Shown: in pieces, positions 18,584 through 29,887 of the stretch
Layout: every line of letters starts with the position of its first letter
Numbering within the stretch: the first letter of the stretch is position 1
Assembly (NCBI RefSeq): GCF_009755355.1
Contig: NZ_WQLB01000001.1
Span: 186,001-250,000, forward strand
Direction of reading: 5' to 3'
DNA from: Deinococcus arboris
Lineage (GTDB): Bacteria; Deinococcota; Deinococci; Deinococcales; Deinococcaceae
Length of the DNA stretch: 64,000 nucleotides
Notes under the pieces: generated by a model
The model's input: the letters and a program-made list of their open reading frames with translations, nothing else
What the model was told of the DNA's origin: nothing
The model's database searches: none
Program-made: the position numbers and the translations under genes

Positions 18584-18656
18584 CACGCCGCGCCTGCCCC
18601 ACACGCTGCGCGCTCCCCGCTCCGGTTTTCCCCCACATCCTTCCCAGGAGCTGCCC

Positions 18657-18875
18657 ATGACCGAGACCCTGCACGTCCGCTGGAAGCCCGGCACCCTTGA
18701 CACCCTGCTCGTGACCTCGCCTCACGGCACGCTGGACTGGAATGTTCTGATCTTCGAGCGCATCTACGGCGCCCAGGCGGTGGCCCAGCTGTACCTGACT
18801 GGCCGCGCCAGCGTGACACGCGTTGCTCTGCCAGCCGAAGCGCCGATCAACACCGTTACGGCCCGAGTCGCCTGA
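18657..18875 (+). CDS. Small protein of the sulfonate operon
   Basis: Protein of 72 aa with no family I recognise. It reads MTETLHVRWKPGTLD at the start and has a central LDWNVLIFERIYGAQAVAQLYLTG. It has no signal peptide or membrane segment. AGGAG is 6 nt before the ATG, a good ribosome site. As first gene behind the S-box leader, 73 nt before ssuD, it is likely part of the sulfur-starvation response. Confidence 0.65.
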   Translation: MTETLHVRWKPGTLDTLLVTSPHGTLDWNVLIFERIYGAQAVAQLYLTGRASVTRVALPAEAPINTVTARVA

Positions 18876-18948
18876 CCAGACGGCCCGCCCTGAACTGACC
18901 TCACTCTTGAGGTTCAGACGACTCCTCACACCCCTTCCGAGGTCTGCT

Positions 18949-20109
18949 ATGACGCACCCCAGCCCCAACCTGTACTGGTTCATTCCTTCCGGCGGCGACG
19001 GCCGGCAACTGGGTCAGCCCAGCCGCCCCGCGCACTTCTCCTACCTGACGCAGGTGGCCCAGGCCGCCGACACCCTGGGCTTTGACGGCGTGCTGCTGCC
19101 CACAGGCGGCACCAATGAAGACACCGTCATTCTGGCCAGCGCTCTGTCGGCCCTGACCCGGCAACTGCGCTTTCTGGTGGCGCTGCGCCCCGGCCTCTTT
19201 TCGCCGGTGCTGGCAGCCCGGCTGACAGCGTCGCTGGACCGGATTACCAACGGACGAATTAACCTGAACATCGTCTCGGGCAGCGGGAACTTTGATTTCG
19301 AGGGCTTGAAGCTCTCGCAAGAAGAACGCTACGCCCTGACCCACGAGTGGCTGGGGGTCTTCCGCCGCCTGCTGCGCGGCGAAACCGTGACGCATGAAGG
19401 CGCGCAGGTCCAGGTGCATGAAGGCCGCTCCCTGCTGCCCAGTGTGCAGCGGCCTTACCCGCCGATCTTCTTCGGCGGCAGCAGCCAGCCGGCGCTGGCG
19501 GTGGCCGGCGAGCATGTGGACGTGTACCTCAGCTGGGGCGAGCGGCCCGAGCAGGTGGCCGAGAAGTTCGAGGCCGTGCGCCGCGAGGCCGCGCTGCATG
19601 ACCGCACCGTGCGCTTTGGCCTGCGGGCCCACATCATTGTGCGTCCCACCGAGGATGAAGCCTGGGCCGCTGCCGACGAACTGATCGCTGGGGTCAGCGA
19701 CGAACAGATTACCCAGGCGCACCAGGCTTTCCTGCACAGCGGCTCTGAGGGGCAGCGCCGTCAGAGCGCGCTGAACGGCGGCACCCGCGAGAGCCTGCGG
19801 GTGGGCAAGAACCTGTGGGCGGGCGTGGGCCTGCTGCGCGGCGGCGCCGGCACGGCGTTCGTAGGCAACCCGGAGAACGTGGCCGCCGCCCTGCGTGAAT
19901 ACCAGGACGTGGGCGTCGAGACCTTTATCCTCAGCGGCTACCCGCATCTGGAAGAAGCCTACCGCGTGGCCGAACTGCTGTTCCCGGCGCTGGGCCGCAC
20001 CAGCCCCGTGTTTACCCCACGCGACGGTCAGGTGCTGAGCCACACATCCACCCCCACCCTGAACGCCGCCCAGGCCCCCGAGACGGTGGGACGCTTCCGC
20101 AGCATCTGA
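18949..20109 (+). CDS. ssuD: FMNH2-dependent alkanesulfonate monooxygenase
   Basis: Luciferase-like enzyme of 386 aa that splits alkanesulfonates into aldehyde and sulfite. Conserved SsuD elements are LYWFIPSGGDGRQLG, LGFDGVLLPTGGTNEDT, LRFLVALRPGLFSPVLAARL, LDRITNGRINLNIVSG and PPIFFGGSSQPALAVA. The protein is cytoplasmic and of usual length for the family. The start is set by GAGG before ATG 18949 and by family alignment; upstream codons in frame belong to the previous gene region. The FMN reductase partner SsuE is not in the window. Confidence 0.9.
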   Translation: MTHPSPNLYWFIPSGGDGRQLGQPSRPAHFSYLTQVAQAADTLGFDGVLLPTGGTNEDTVILASALSALTRQLRFLVALRPGLFSPVLAARLTASLDRITNGRINLNIVSGSGNFDFEGLKLSQEERYALTHEWLGVFRRLLRGETVTHEGAQVQVHEGRSLLPSVQRPYPPIFFGGSSQPALAVAGEHVDVYLSWGERPEQVAEKFEAVRREAALHDRTVRFGLRAHIIVRPTEDEAWAAADELIAGVSDEQITQAHQAFLHSGSEGQRRQSALNGGTRESLRVGKNLWAGVGLLRGGAGTAFVGNPENVAAALREYQDVGVETFILSGYPHLEEAYRVAELLFPALGRTSPVFTPRDGQVLSHTSTPTLNAAQAPETVGRFRSI

Positions 20110-20220
20110 GAACGAGGGGCTCAGCGCCCCGAAGGCACAACCTCAACCACCCATCCCCGGCTGGGCCGCCTTCTCCCCTGCGGCCTGGCGACCTCGCCTC
20201 AACCTTTTAGGAGCCTTCAC

Positions 20221-21192
20221 ATGACCCGAATCCGTCCACTGGCCCTGACCCTTTCCGCCCTGCTGCTGGGCCACGCCAGCGCTGTCACCTTTACCATCGG
20301 CTACCAGAAAGGCGGCATTCCCAACATCCTGAAAGCGCGCGGTACGCTGGATAAGTACGCCGTGCAGGGCATTAACTTCAAGTGGGTGCTGTTTACTGCT
20401 GGGCCGCCCCTCTTAGAAGCCGCCAACGCTGGCGCGGTGGACTTTGGCAGCGTGGGCAACGCGCCGGGCGTCTTTGCGCTGGCCGGCGGCGCTGACCTGA
20501 AATATGTGGGCGTCAGCGTCAACCGGTCGGACGACACCGAGGCCGTCATCGTGCCCAAGACTTCCAGCATCCAGAAGGCCAGCGACCTGAAAGGCAAACG
20601 GATTGGGGTGGCGCGCGGCTCCAGCGCCCACGCCTTCTTATACAGCGTCCTGAAAAGCGCTGGGCTCACGTTTAAGGACGTGACCGTGGTGCCCCTGCTG
20701 CCCCCCGACGCCCGCCCGGCCTTTGAAAGCGGCAGCATTGACGCCTGGGCCATCTGGGACCCGTTCCTGACCACCGCCCTGCAGGGCACAGAGGCCCGCG
20801 TGCTGCGTGACCACACCGGCCTGGGGCGCGGGGACAGCTATCACCTGGCCCCCAGCGCCGTGCTGGCCAACGCCGAGAAAAAGCGGGCCCTGCAGGTGCT
20901 GCTGGCCGAACTGGAAGCCACTGCCGACTGGGCCAACCGCAACCAGAATGAGGTGATTGCGCAGTTCAGCGACGAACTGGGCATTCCCAAGAGCGTGCTG
21001 GCCGTCACCGTGCCCAAAGGCGTGCCCTTTAACATCCGGCCCTTCCGCGCGGCGGATCTCGCGCCGCTGCGGACCCTGGCCGGCGCCTTTCAGGAAGCAG
21101 GAGTCTTGCCGCGCGCTGTCACTTTCAGCACCCAAAGTTACGTGACGCTGCCCGCGTTCAAATCGGCGCTGGCCACTCTGGGGCTGAAGTGA
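20221..21192 (+). CDS. ssuA: Sulfonate ABC transporter substrate-binding protein
   Basis: Exported binding protein of 323 aa with a signal peptide (1-21, ending GHASA). It opens TFTIGYQKGGIPNILKARG and has VDFGSVGNAPGVFALAGGADLKYV, LKGKRIGVARGSSAHAFLYSVL and IDAWAIWDPFLTTAL, the SsuA/TauA family pattern. AGGAG precedes the ATG. The permease gene overlaps its stop by 4 nt (GTGA), so the transport genes are translationally coupled. Confidence 0.92.
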   Translation: MTRIRPLALTLSALLLGHASAVTFTIGYQKGGIPNILKARGTLDKYAVQGINFKWVLFTAGPPLLEAANAGAVDFGSVGNAPGVFALAGGADLKYVGVSVNRSDDTEAVIVPKTSSIQKASDLKGKRIGVARGSSAHAFLYSVLKSAGLTFKDVTVVPLLPPDARPAFESGSIDAWAIWDPFLTTALQGTEARVLRDHTGLGRGDSYHLAPSAVLANAEKKRALQVLLAELEATADWANRNQNEVIAQFSDELGIPKSVLAVTVPKGVPFNIRPFRAADLAPLRTLAGAFQEAGVLPRAVTFSTQSYVTLPAFKSALATLGLK

Positions 21193-22027
21193 CCGGACTC
21201 CGGGGCACCCTGACCCAGGTGCGGCGGGGCCAGGCCGCCGTGCCACCAGCGGCCAAACGCGCCCGGCCTGCACGGACACTCCCCAACGGCGAGTGGGTGC
21301 GTTGGCTGGTGCCTGCCCTGCTGGTGGCCTTCTGGCAACTGGCAGCCCAGGTGGGGTGGCTCAATGCCCGCGTCCTGCCTGCCCCCAGCGCCGTGGTCGG
21401 GGCCTTCTGGGAACTGGCGCGCAGCGGAGACCTGTGGGGGCACTTTCTGATCAGCCTTCAGCGCGCCGGGCTGGGCGTGCTGGTGGGCGCCGGGCTGGGC
21501 TTTACCTTCGGCATTCTGACCGGCACCTTCCGGGCCGCCAATCTGCTGCTGGACACCACCTTTCAGATGGTGCGCACGGTGCCCAATCTCGCCCTGATTC
21601 CGCTGGTCATCCTGTGGTTTGGCGTGGGCGAGAGCGGCAAGGTCTTTCTGATTGCGCTGGCCACCTTCTTTCCGGTGTACCTGAACACCCTGCACGGGGT
21701 GCGCAGCATTGATCCGCGCCTGAAGGAGATGGCGGGCGTGTACGGCCTAGGGCCACTGGAAACTTTTCGCCGCGTGACGCTGCCGGGTGCCCTGCCCAGC
21801 GTCCTGGTGGGCCTGCGCTACGCCCTGGGGATTTCCTGGCTGGCGCTGGTGGTCGGAGAGTCCTTTGGGGCCAGCAGCGGTATCGGCTTTCTGGCGATGG
21901 ACGCCCGCGAGTTCTTCCGCACCGATGTGATCGTGCTGGCCATCGTCATCTACGCACTTATTGGCAAGGCGGCCGACGCGCTGGTGCGCGGGCTGGAACG
22001 GCGCCTGTTGCCCTGGCAGATGGTCGC

Positions 22028-22031
<4 letters not shown>
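21189..22031 (+). CDS. ssuC: Sulfonate ABC transporter permease
   Basis: Membrane protein of 280 aa with about six helices and the inner-membrane EAA-type loop KEMAGVYGLGPLETFRRVTLPGALPSVLVGLRYALG. A GTG start overlaps the ssuA stop (GTGA), and its own stop overlaps the ssuB start (ATGA). The N-terminal basic stretch (about 1-40) is cytoplasmic. Part of the SsuABC importer. Confidence 0.92.
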
Positions 22032-22768
<737 letters not shown>

Positions 22769-22786
22769 ACGGCATTTCTTCAAGAG

Positions 22787-22826
22787 GCCATCTCCTGACC
22801 GCTCAGAACGGCAGGAGGTGGCTTTA
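22787..22826 (+). terminator. Terminator of the ssu operon
   Basis: GCCATCTCCTG (22787-22797) pairs with CAGGAGGTGGC (22812-22822) with one T-G wobble, followed by TTTAT. Confidence 0.7.
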
Positions 22827-23046
22827 TCTATAGACGCAAACCAAAGGCGGACTTGGGATTGGCGCTGCAGCCATAGGCACCTCTACAAGAGGGCGAGCGA
22901 AAGCAGAGCGGGCTCAGGGTGTGGCCCAGTTACGTCGGCGCTTTCCCCAGTGAGGAAGGAACCAGGCGCCATCCGTCTCAAACAGGCCTCATCTCCGTCT
23001 GTCAGCTTGCCCTCTACCCACGCGGTGTCAAGCCACCTGCCTCCTG
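22827..23046. other. Intergenic, no feature recognised
   Basis: I see no convincing gene or RNA here. With 23359-23546 it forms a low-information gap around the possible small gene. Confidence 0.35.
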
Positions 23047-23358
23047 GTGCTCGGCCTTTTCTCGGCGTTGACGCTGGGATACGGGCAGGTTCCCCCTTCT
23101 CGCCTGCAGGGCTGGACGCCCCTAGTGGCCCGCAAGGCATGCATCAGTCTGGCTACGCTGGCAGTTCGGCGGGCCGACATTCGCCAGGTGGTCTTCACAC
23201 AACCGGCCCGCTTTCGTGAAGGCAGCTGGACCCTCACGGGCGTCCTGCAGTTGCAACACGCGCCTGGTGGCCTCACCCGCGCACCCCTTACCTGTCTATT
23301 CACGCCGAATGCAGATCTGTTCGAGGTCGTGCCGGTCAGTCTGACTCTGGGGGCCTGA
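23047..23358 (+). CDS. Possible small exported protein, start uncertain
   Basis: A frame of 103 codons from a GTG has a hydrophobic start (LGLFSALTLGYGQ) and a plausible mature part (ACISLATLAVRRADIRQVVF and TGVLQLQHAPGG). The hydrophobic part continues upstream (TCLLVLGLF) without an ATG, so the true start may be lost and this may be a decayed gene. No promoter or ribosome site is clear. Family unknown. Confidence 0.35.
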   Translation: MLGLFSALTLGYGQVPPSRLQGWTPLVARKACISLATLAVRRADIRQVVFTQPARFREGSWTLTGVLQLQHAPGGLTRAPLTCLFTPNADLFEVVPVSLTLGA

Positions 23359-23546
23359 AGAGACGAGCAAACCAGGACGACGCTGTCCGCTTGGCACCTT
23401 TCACTTTTCATTTGCCAGGAGACGAACCGGTTGACATTCACCCCGCCTAGTAGCGCATTTAGAAGCCCATCAAGCCAGTTTGACCGGACCTGGACAACTC
23501 TTAACAATTGACTAGCAGGGTTCCGGCGCAGCCCAGACCCGCTTTC

Positions 23547-23552
23547 TACACT
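23547..23552 (+). promoter_or_regulatory. -10 box TACACT (leaderless)
   Basis: TACACT ends 7 nt before the ATG at 23560. Confidence 0.6.
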
Positions 23553-23559
23553 GCGCAGC

Positions 23560-24651
<1,092 letters not shown>

Positions 24652-24664
24652 CGCCCAGCACCAG

Positions 24665-24692
24665 AGCCGCGCCCGCTTAGCTGGGCGCGGCT
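24665..24692. terminator. Bidirectional terminator
   Basis: AGCCGCGCCC (24665-24674) pairs with GGGCGCGGCT (24683-24692), then TCTTT on the plus strand; it serves two convergent genes, and the minus-strand stop codon lies in its loop. Confidence 0.75.
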
Positions 24693-25258
24693 TCTTTCTG
24701 GGGCAAGGGCAGTCCAGCGCCCACCAGGGGGAAGGTGTGCAGCTCCTGCACCTCGCCGCGCCACTCGCGCGTGAGGCTCAGGGCCTCGACCCGGAAGCTG
24801 TTTAGAGGCGGCGTCAGGCCCTCTATCTCGGCCCACAATTCTTCCTCGGCCCAGGGCAACACGCCCAGCGCCAGGGTGAGGTGAGGGCGGTAGGCAGCCC
24901 CGTCGTGCCTGGCCTGACTGGACGGCCCAATGCTCAGGGTGCGTTCATGCAGGGCGTGCAGGTCGTCGCCCAGGGCACATTCCAGAAAAAACATGCTGGG
25001 CACCCGTTTCCAGCCCAGCACCTGCACCGTCAGGGCTTCCTGCCCACGCAGCACCCCCCGGCAGGCCGCCACCAGGTCGGGGGAACTGAGGGTGGTGTGA
25101 AAAGGCGCGCGCAGATTCAGGTGCGGCAGGCCAAAGCCGCGCACATTCAGCCGCAGTTGTAGGCGGCGCAGCCAGGTGTCCAGCGCTTCGGGCGGCCACG
25201 CCACCAGGGAATAGCGGGCGTGGTCAGCCTGGGACCAGGGCGCGGCAGAGTCGCTCAC
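24677..25258 (-). CDS. 2'-5' RNA ligase superfamily protein (2H phosphoesterase)
   Basis: Protein of 193 aa with the two HxT motifs of the 2H family: FHTTLSS (H54, T56) and RPHLTLAL (H126, T128), in the right spacing. Members are RNA ligases or cyclic phosphodiesterases acting on 2',3'-cyclic ends; which applies is not clear. A GTG start has GAGG 5 nt upstream. It begins 7 nt after the stop of the SufR-like gene, so the two form an operon. Confidence 0.8.
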   Translation of the reverse strand: MSDSAAPWSQADHARYSLVAWPPEALDTWLRRLQLRLNVRGFGLPHLNLRAPFHTTLSSPDLVAACRGVLRGQEALTVQVLGWKRVPSMFFLECALGDDLHALHERTLSIGPSSQARHDGAAYRPHLTLALGVLPWAEEELWAEIEGLTPPLNSFRVEALSLTREWRGEVQELHTFPLVGAGLPLPQKEAAPS

Positions 25259-25265
25259 GGTGGCC

Positions 25266-25913
25266 TCAGCCTATCCGGTAATGGCAAGTGCCCTGCCCAC
25301 AGGCTATCCGGGTGTCACGCGCCACGGGTACGCCCAGCAGTTCGGCGTACAGCGTGCTCTCGGCGGCGCAGAGCTGCGCGTACTGCCGGGCGACGGTCAG
25401 GTTGGGGCAGTTGTGCTGAATCAGGTGCCACTGTCCGTCAATCTCGTAAGCCGCCGCATCAAAGCCGTGCTCGGTGAGGTGGGCCACCAGGGTCTGCACG
25501 CGCTCGCCCAGCGGCGCCGCCGCAGGCAGTTCCGGGCGCAGCCGCCCGGCGATCTCGGTGTTGCGGGCGCCCAGCACCTCCAGCACCGCGCCGGCGCCGT
25601 AGAGGGCCTCAATGTGCCGCAGCACGTCCACGCAGAGGCTGGAATAGGTTTTGGGAAAGGCCGCCTCGCCCCGGTCAGTCAGGGCGAACACGTGCTGGGG
25701 CCGGCCGCGCCCGCCGGGCCGCTCGGTACGCGATTCTAGAAGCCCCTGGTCTTGCAGGTCGCACAGATGACGCCGCGCCGCCGGAATACTGACCTCCAGC
25801 CGGGCGGCCAGGTCCTGCGCGGTTTGCGGGCCGTGGCGCTTGACCAGTTCCAGCAGCCGGGTCTTGGTGCGCTCGGTGCTGGCCGGGGGAGGCAGGGTGA
25901 GGGTGGCGGTCAT
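25266..25913 (-). CDS. sufR: SufR-like iron-sulfur transcriptional regulator
   Basis: Protein of 215 aa with an N-terminal winged helix (about 17-75: KTRLLELVKRHGPQTAQDLAARLEVSIPAARRHL) and a C-terminal cysteine-rich region. Cys169 and Cys182 are spaced C-x12-C, with further Cys at 205 and 210 near the end (IACGQGTCHYRIG), the pattern expected of a [Fe-S]-binding SufR. It would repress iron-sulfur assembly genes when clusters are plentiful. GGAGG lies 4 nt before the ATG at 25913. The suf operon itself is not in the window, but the next gene upstream is Mrp. Confidence 0.8.
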   Translation of the reverse strand: MTATLTLPPPASTERTKTRLLELVKRHGPQTAQDLAARLEVSIPAARRHLCDLQDQGLLESRTERPGGRGRPQHVFALTDRGEAAFPKTYSSLCVDVLRHIEALYGAGAVLEVLGARNTEIAGRLRPELPAAAPLGERVQTLVAHLTEHGFDAAAYEIDGQWHLIQHNCPNLTVARQYAQLCAAESTLYAELLGVPVARDTRIACGQGTCHYRIG

Positions 25914-26037
25914 GGCCCCTCCGGCCGGAGCCCGCACCCTTCAGGTTTCAGTCCAGGCAGAGCGGGGCTCAGCCGCCGACGTGCTGGCCGGAGAAGGCTG
26001 GCACTCGCGCCTGTTCGGGAGGGGCACGGAACGGCCG

Positions 26038-27096
<1,059 letters not shown>

Positions 27097-27204
27097 ATGG
27101 GGCCATTAGTAGCGCAAGTCTGAGGGGGTGGCAAGCCACGCGCTTACAGTAGCGGCGCGGCGGTCCCGGCCGCCCCCGCCTCGCGCCCCGCGTGACTACG
27201 TCCT

Positions 27205-27210
27205 TATACT
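27205..27210 (+). promoter_or_regulatory. -10 box TATACT (leaderless mini-ORF)
   Basis: TATACT ends 6 nt before a GTG at 27217 that opens a 25-codon ORF. Confidence 0.55.
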
Positions 27211-27216
27211 GGGCGC

Positions 27217-27294
27217 GTGATTCACATTTCATCGGGTGTGGACCAGAACCGGCAGGTCGCCGGCCTACCCAATCCACGGCCGGGGTCATCATGA
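27217..27294 (+). CDS. Leaderless upstream mini-ORF coupled to pseudokinase gene
   Basis: A GTG at the exact leaderless distance from TATACT opens 25 codons (MIHISSGVDQN to NPRPGSS). Its TGA overlaps the ATG of the next gene by 4 nt (ATGA, 27291-27294). The next gene has no Shine-Dalgarno site, so this ORF probably delivers ribosomes to it by coupled re-initiation. The peptide may have no function of its own. Confidence 0.5.
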   Translation: MIHISSGVDQNRQVAGLPNPRPGSS

Positions 27295-28910
27295 ACGCTC
27301 TTGGCCCGTACGTGGCGGCGCGGGAACTGCCGGGGCGCCCCAGCAGCCCGGTGCGGACCCTGCGCGCCACCGACCGCCTGACCGGCATGCCGGTGCTGCT
27401 GCATGTGCTGAGCGGCCCTGAGTGGCCAGGAGGGTGGCCTGACCTGCCGCCGCATCCCCACCTGCTACCGGCCCTGGACAGCGGCCAGAGCAGCGGCGAG
27501 GCGTACCTGGTGACCGAGTTGCCGCTTCAGGCCCGGCCCGCCAGCGACCCCGAACTGACCGCGCGCGGCGCCCTGAGCGCCCTGGAGGCCCTGCACACCC
27601 GCGGCCTGGTTCATGGGGGCCTCAGCCGCTCTCAGCTCTGGAGCGTGGACGGCCACGTCCTGCTGGCGGGCGCGGGCCTGCCCTGGGGCGGCGACGCCCG
27701 GCCCGCTGACGACCTATACGCCCTGGCCGTGATTCTGGACGAACTGGGCGGCCTGCCCGCCCGCCTGCGTGCCCTGGTGACCCAGCCCGGCACCCTCAGC
27801 GCCGCGCAGGCGCTGGCCGCCCTGACTGGTGACTCAGCGGCGCCCCAGCGGCTTCCAGAGGCGCCCCCGCCACCCTCTGCTTCCACCACACCTGAACCGA
27901 CAAGGCCCAGCTCCGTCTCAGCCAAGCCGCTTGACACCGAGCGGGGCACGCCCGCGCCGGTCAGCCCCACTGACCATTCGGCGGCCCCACACGATGGCAC
28001 GCCGATTGTGCTGGGTGACCCGGTGGCCGAGGGGGCCGCCACGCCGGCCCCGGCAGCACCCACGCCCACCGGCCCGGAAACGCCCCAGGAGCGCCGCCGC
28101 CGCCAGAACGAGGAACGGCGCGCCCAGGCCATCCTGGACGCCCAGGCCGCCGCCGAGCGCCGAACGCGGCAGCGACAGGCCGAGGGGCCGCCTCCGGCCG
28201 CGCCGCCCGCTCCTATTCAGATTGGCTTTGCCGACGATCTGCCCGGCTGGACGCCCACCGAAGCCGCGCCGCCAGCGTCCAGACCGGTGCCCACCGGGCC
28301 GGTGGAGCGCCTGCCGGCCTCGTTGCGCCGCCCACCCCAGCCCGAGGCACCGGGCGCCGATGGCCCAACGCCCGCCGAACCGGCCAGGACGCTGGCCCCC
28401 AGGCCCGACACCCGCCTGCCCCGGCGCCTGCCCAGAGAACCCATCCGCATTGGCTGGGACGAGGACGAGTCCTGGCGGGTGGTGCGCGAGGCCCCCGCCC
28501 CGCCGCCGCGCACGCGCCCGGCCATGCCCGAGTGGGCGCGGCCCGAATGGTTTGGCCCGCGCCGCGCCGCAGCGGTGCTGGCCGCCCTGGTGGTATTGGG
28601 GGGCGGCTGGTGGGCCATGACACACCGCCCTGAACCCGCCGCGCCGCTGGCACCGGCCCTGGGCGGCTGCTGCGACGTGCGCGTCACCCTGCGGGGCGCT
28701 GCCGCGACCGCCGCCAACCTGAACCTGCTGAGTGCCCCGGACGCCGCCCGCCTAACGCCTGGGCAGCAGATGGGCCAGGTGCCGGGCACGCTGCATCTGC
28801 CGGTGCCCGGCACCTACCGCTTTAAGGTCGTGGCGCCGGGCTGGTCCCCGGCCAACCTGACCGTGACGGTGCCGCGCCGCCAGCCCGTGACCATTGACCT
28901 GAGCGACTGA
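27291..28910 (+). CDS. Pseudokinase-like membrane protein with PEGA-like C-terminus
   Basis: Protein of 539 aa. Residues about 10-165 resemble the C-lobe of a Ser/Thr kinase: ALSALEALHTRGLVHGGLSRSQL aligns with the HRD loop but reads HGG, DFG is replaced (VLLAGAG), and PADDLYALAVILDELGG matches the DLYALG segment. Key catalytic Asp residues are missing, so it is probably a pseudokinase. A Pro/Ala-rich linker of about 250 residues follows, with two repeats of the form IxIGxxDDxPGW / IRIGWDEDESW, then a membrane helix (about 425-445) and a C-terminal beta domain ending in PGTYRFKVVAPGW, PEGA-like. Extracellular sensing is inferred. Confidence 0.65.
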   Translation: MNALGPYVAARELPGRPSSPVRTLRATDRLTGMPVLLHVLSGPEWPGGWPDLPPHPHLLPALDSGQSSGEAYLVTELPLQARPASDPELTARGALSALEALHTRGLVHGGLSRSQLWSVDGHVLLAGAGLPWGGDARPADDLYALAVILDELGGLPARLRALVTQPGTLSAAQALAALTGDSAAPQRLPEAPPPPSASTTPEPTRPSSVSAKPLDTERGTPAPVSPTDHSAAPHDGTPIVLGDPVAEGAATPAPAAPTPTGPETPQERRRRQNEERRAQAILDAQAAAERRTRQRQAEGPPPAAPPAPIQIGFADDLPGWTPTEAAPPASRPVPTGPVERLPASLRRPPQPEAPGADGPTPAEPARTLAPRPDTRLPRRLPREPIRIGWDEDESWRVVREAPAPPPRTRPAMPEWARPEWFGPRRAAAVLAALVVLGGGWWAMTHRPEPAAPLAPALGGCCDVRVTLRGAAATAANLNLLSAPDAARLTPGQQMGQVPGTLHLPVPGTYRFKVVAPGWSPANLTVTVPRRQPVTIDLSD

Positions 28911-29079
28911 GGAGAAAGCTTACAGCGGCGGGCCGGTCTACCTCCGGGCCAGAGACGCCCACGCCGCCACTTCGTTCCTCTGCATCGTGGTTGAGTGTCG
29001 CAGGCATCAACGCCTTGGATTCTGCTGTGTGAGCAGAACCCATAGCCGCCCTGGAACACATCGAGAATGACTCTTCAGC

Positions 29080-29104
29080 GAGCCGCTTTCATTCAAAGCG
29101 GCTC
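29080..29104. terminator. Hairpin between convergent genes
   Basis: GAGCCGCTTT (29080-29089) pairs perfectly with AAAGCGGCTC (29095-29104). T-runs are weak. Confidence 0.5.
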
Positions 29105-29141
29105 AGTCAAGCGGTTTTCTGCGACCAGTCAGGAGTTGCTT

Positions 29142-29771
29142 TCAGAGATCTTGCTTGTCCAGCAGCGAAGCAACTTCACTGGAGGGCGCGCTGGGCACAG
29201 CATCAGGCGCCGAGCTGGCCAGGACGGCTTCCAGCTCGGCACGGGCCTGACGAATCGCCGCCTTCCACTCCATGAAGGCGGGCGCGCCTATCCAGAGTTC
29301 AAAGGCTTGCCGGTACACGATGACCCCCACCTCGGCGGCCAGGGCAGCGGCGCCCCTGGCAAAACCGCGCTGCACGAGCGCTCCAGCAAAGCCCGCCCGG
29401 AGGGAATTCAGTTTGGTCAGTTCGCGTTCCAGCAGCGGCGCGTTGGCGCTGATGACCTGCTGACGGCGCTGAGACCAGCGGCGGCTGTCCTCGTTGAAAG
29501 AGTCGGCGGCCTCTAGCCCAGCCACCAGCAGGTCCAGCGCGCGGCCCGGCGGCGCCTGCCCCACGGCCTCAACCATGCGCGCTTCCAGCACCGCCGACCG
29601 TGCAAACAGCACTTCGCGCTTATCTGCAAAGTGCCGGTAGAAGGTGCGTTCGGTCAGGCCCGCCTGCCCGGCGATCTGGGCGACTGTGGTCTGTTCAAAG
29701 CCCTGCTCGATATAGAGATCCAGCGCCGTTTCTGCCAAACGGCGGCGAGCGTCCGGCGTCCAGCGGGCCAT
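29142..29771 (-). CDS. TetR family transcriptional regulator
   Basis: Repressor of 209 aa with a TetR helix-turn-helix (FEQTTVAQIAGQAGLTERTFYRHFADK, about 25-51) and a variable C-terminal ligand domain. ATG 29771 has TATAGT 7 nt upstream; an ATG 9 nt earlier lies inside the gap to that box. It is divergent from an SDR-like gene, and the shared region holds two matching palindromes, so it probably represses both itself and the SDR gene. Confidence 0.88.
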   Translation of the reverse strand: MARWTPDARRRLAETALDLYIEQGFEQTTVAQIAGQAGLTERTFYRHFADKREVLFARSAVLEARMVEAVGQAPPGRALDLLVAGLEAADSFNEDSRRWSQRRQQVISANAPLLERELTKLNSLRAGFAGALVQRGFARGAAALAAEVGVIVYRQAFELWIGAPAFMEWKAAIRQARAELEAVLASSAPDAVPSAPSSEVASLLDKQDL

Positions 29772-29778
29772 GCGCCGC

Positions 29779-29784
29779 ACTATA
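29779..29784 (-). promoter_or_regulatory. -10 box TATAGT of tetR-type gene (leaderless)
   Basis: TATAGT on the minus strand ends 7 nt before the ATG at 29771. Confidence 0.6.
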
Positions 29785-29796
29785 GCGCCAGACCCC

Positions 29797-29821
29797 AGTG
29801 ATGTCAGAGATTGACATCACT
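29797..29821. promoter_or_regulatory. Operator 1, perfect palindrome
   Basis: AGTGATGTCA (29797-29806) and TGACATCACT (29812-29821) are perfect inverses around 5 nt. The right arm overlaps the -35 box TTGACA (29811-29816) of the SDR promoter. Confidence 0.75.
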
Positions 29822-29839
29822 TACCCACGAGCCTAGAGT
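29811..29839 (+). promoter_or_regulatory. Promoter of SDR-like gene
   Basis: TTGACA (29811-29816) and TAGAGT (29834-29839) with a 17-nt spacer. Confidence 0.75.
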
Positions 29840-29841
29840 GG

Positions 29842-29864
29842 GTGAGGTCAGTTTCTGACATCAC
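29842..29864. promoter_or_regulatory. Operator 2
   Basis: GTGAGGTCA-gtttc-TGACATCAC differs from operator 1 at one arm position and has the same 5-nt spacer; it covers the predicted transcription start. Confidence 0.65.
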
Positions 29865-29887
29865 TTCTCTCTTTAGGAGGTTTTCCC

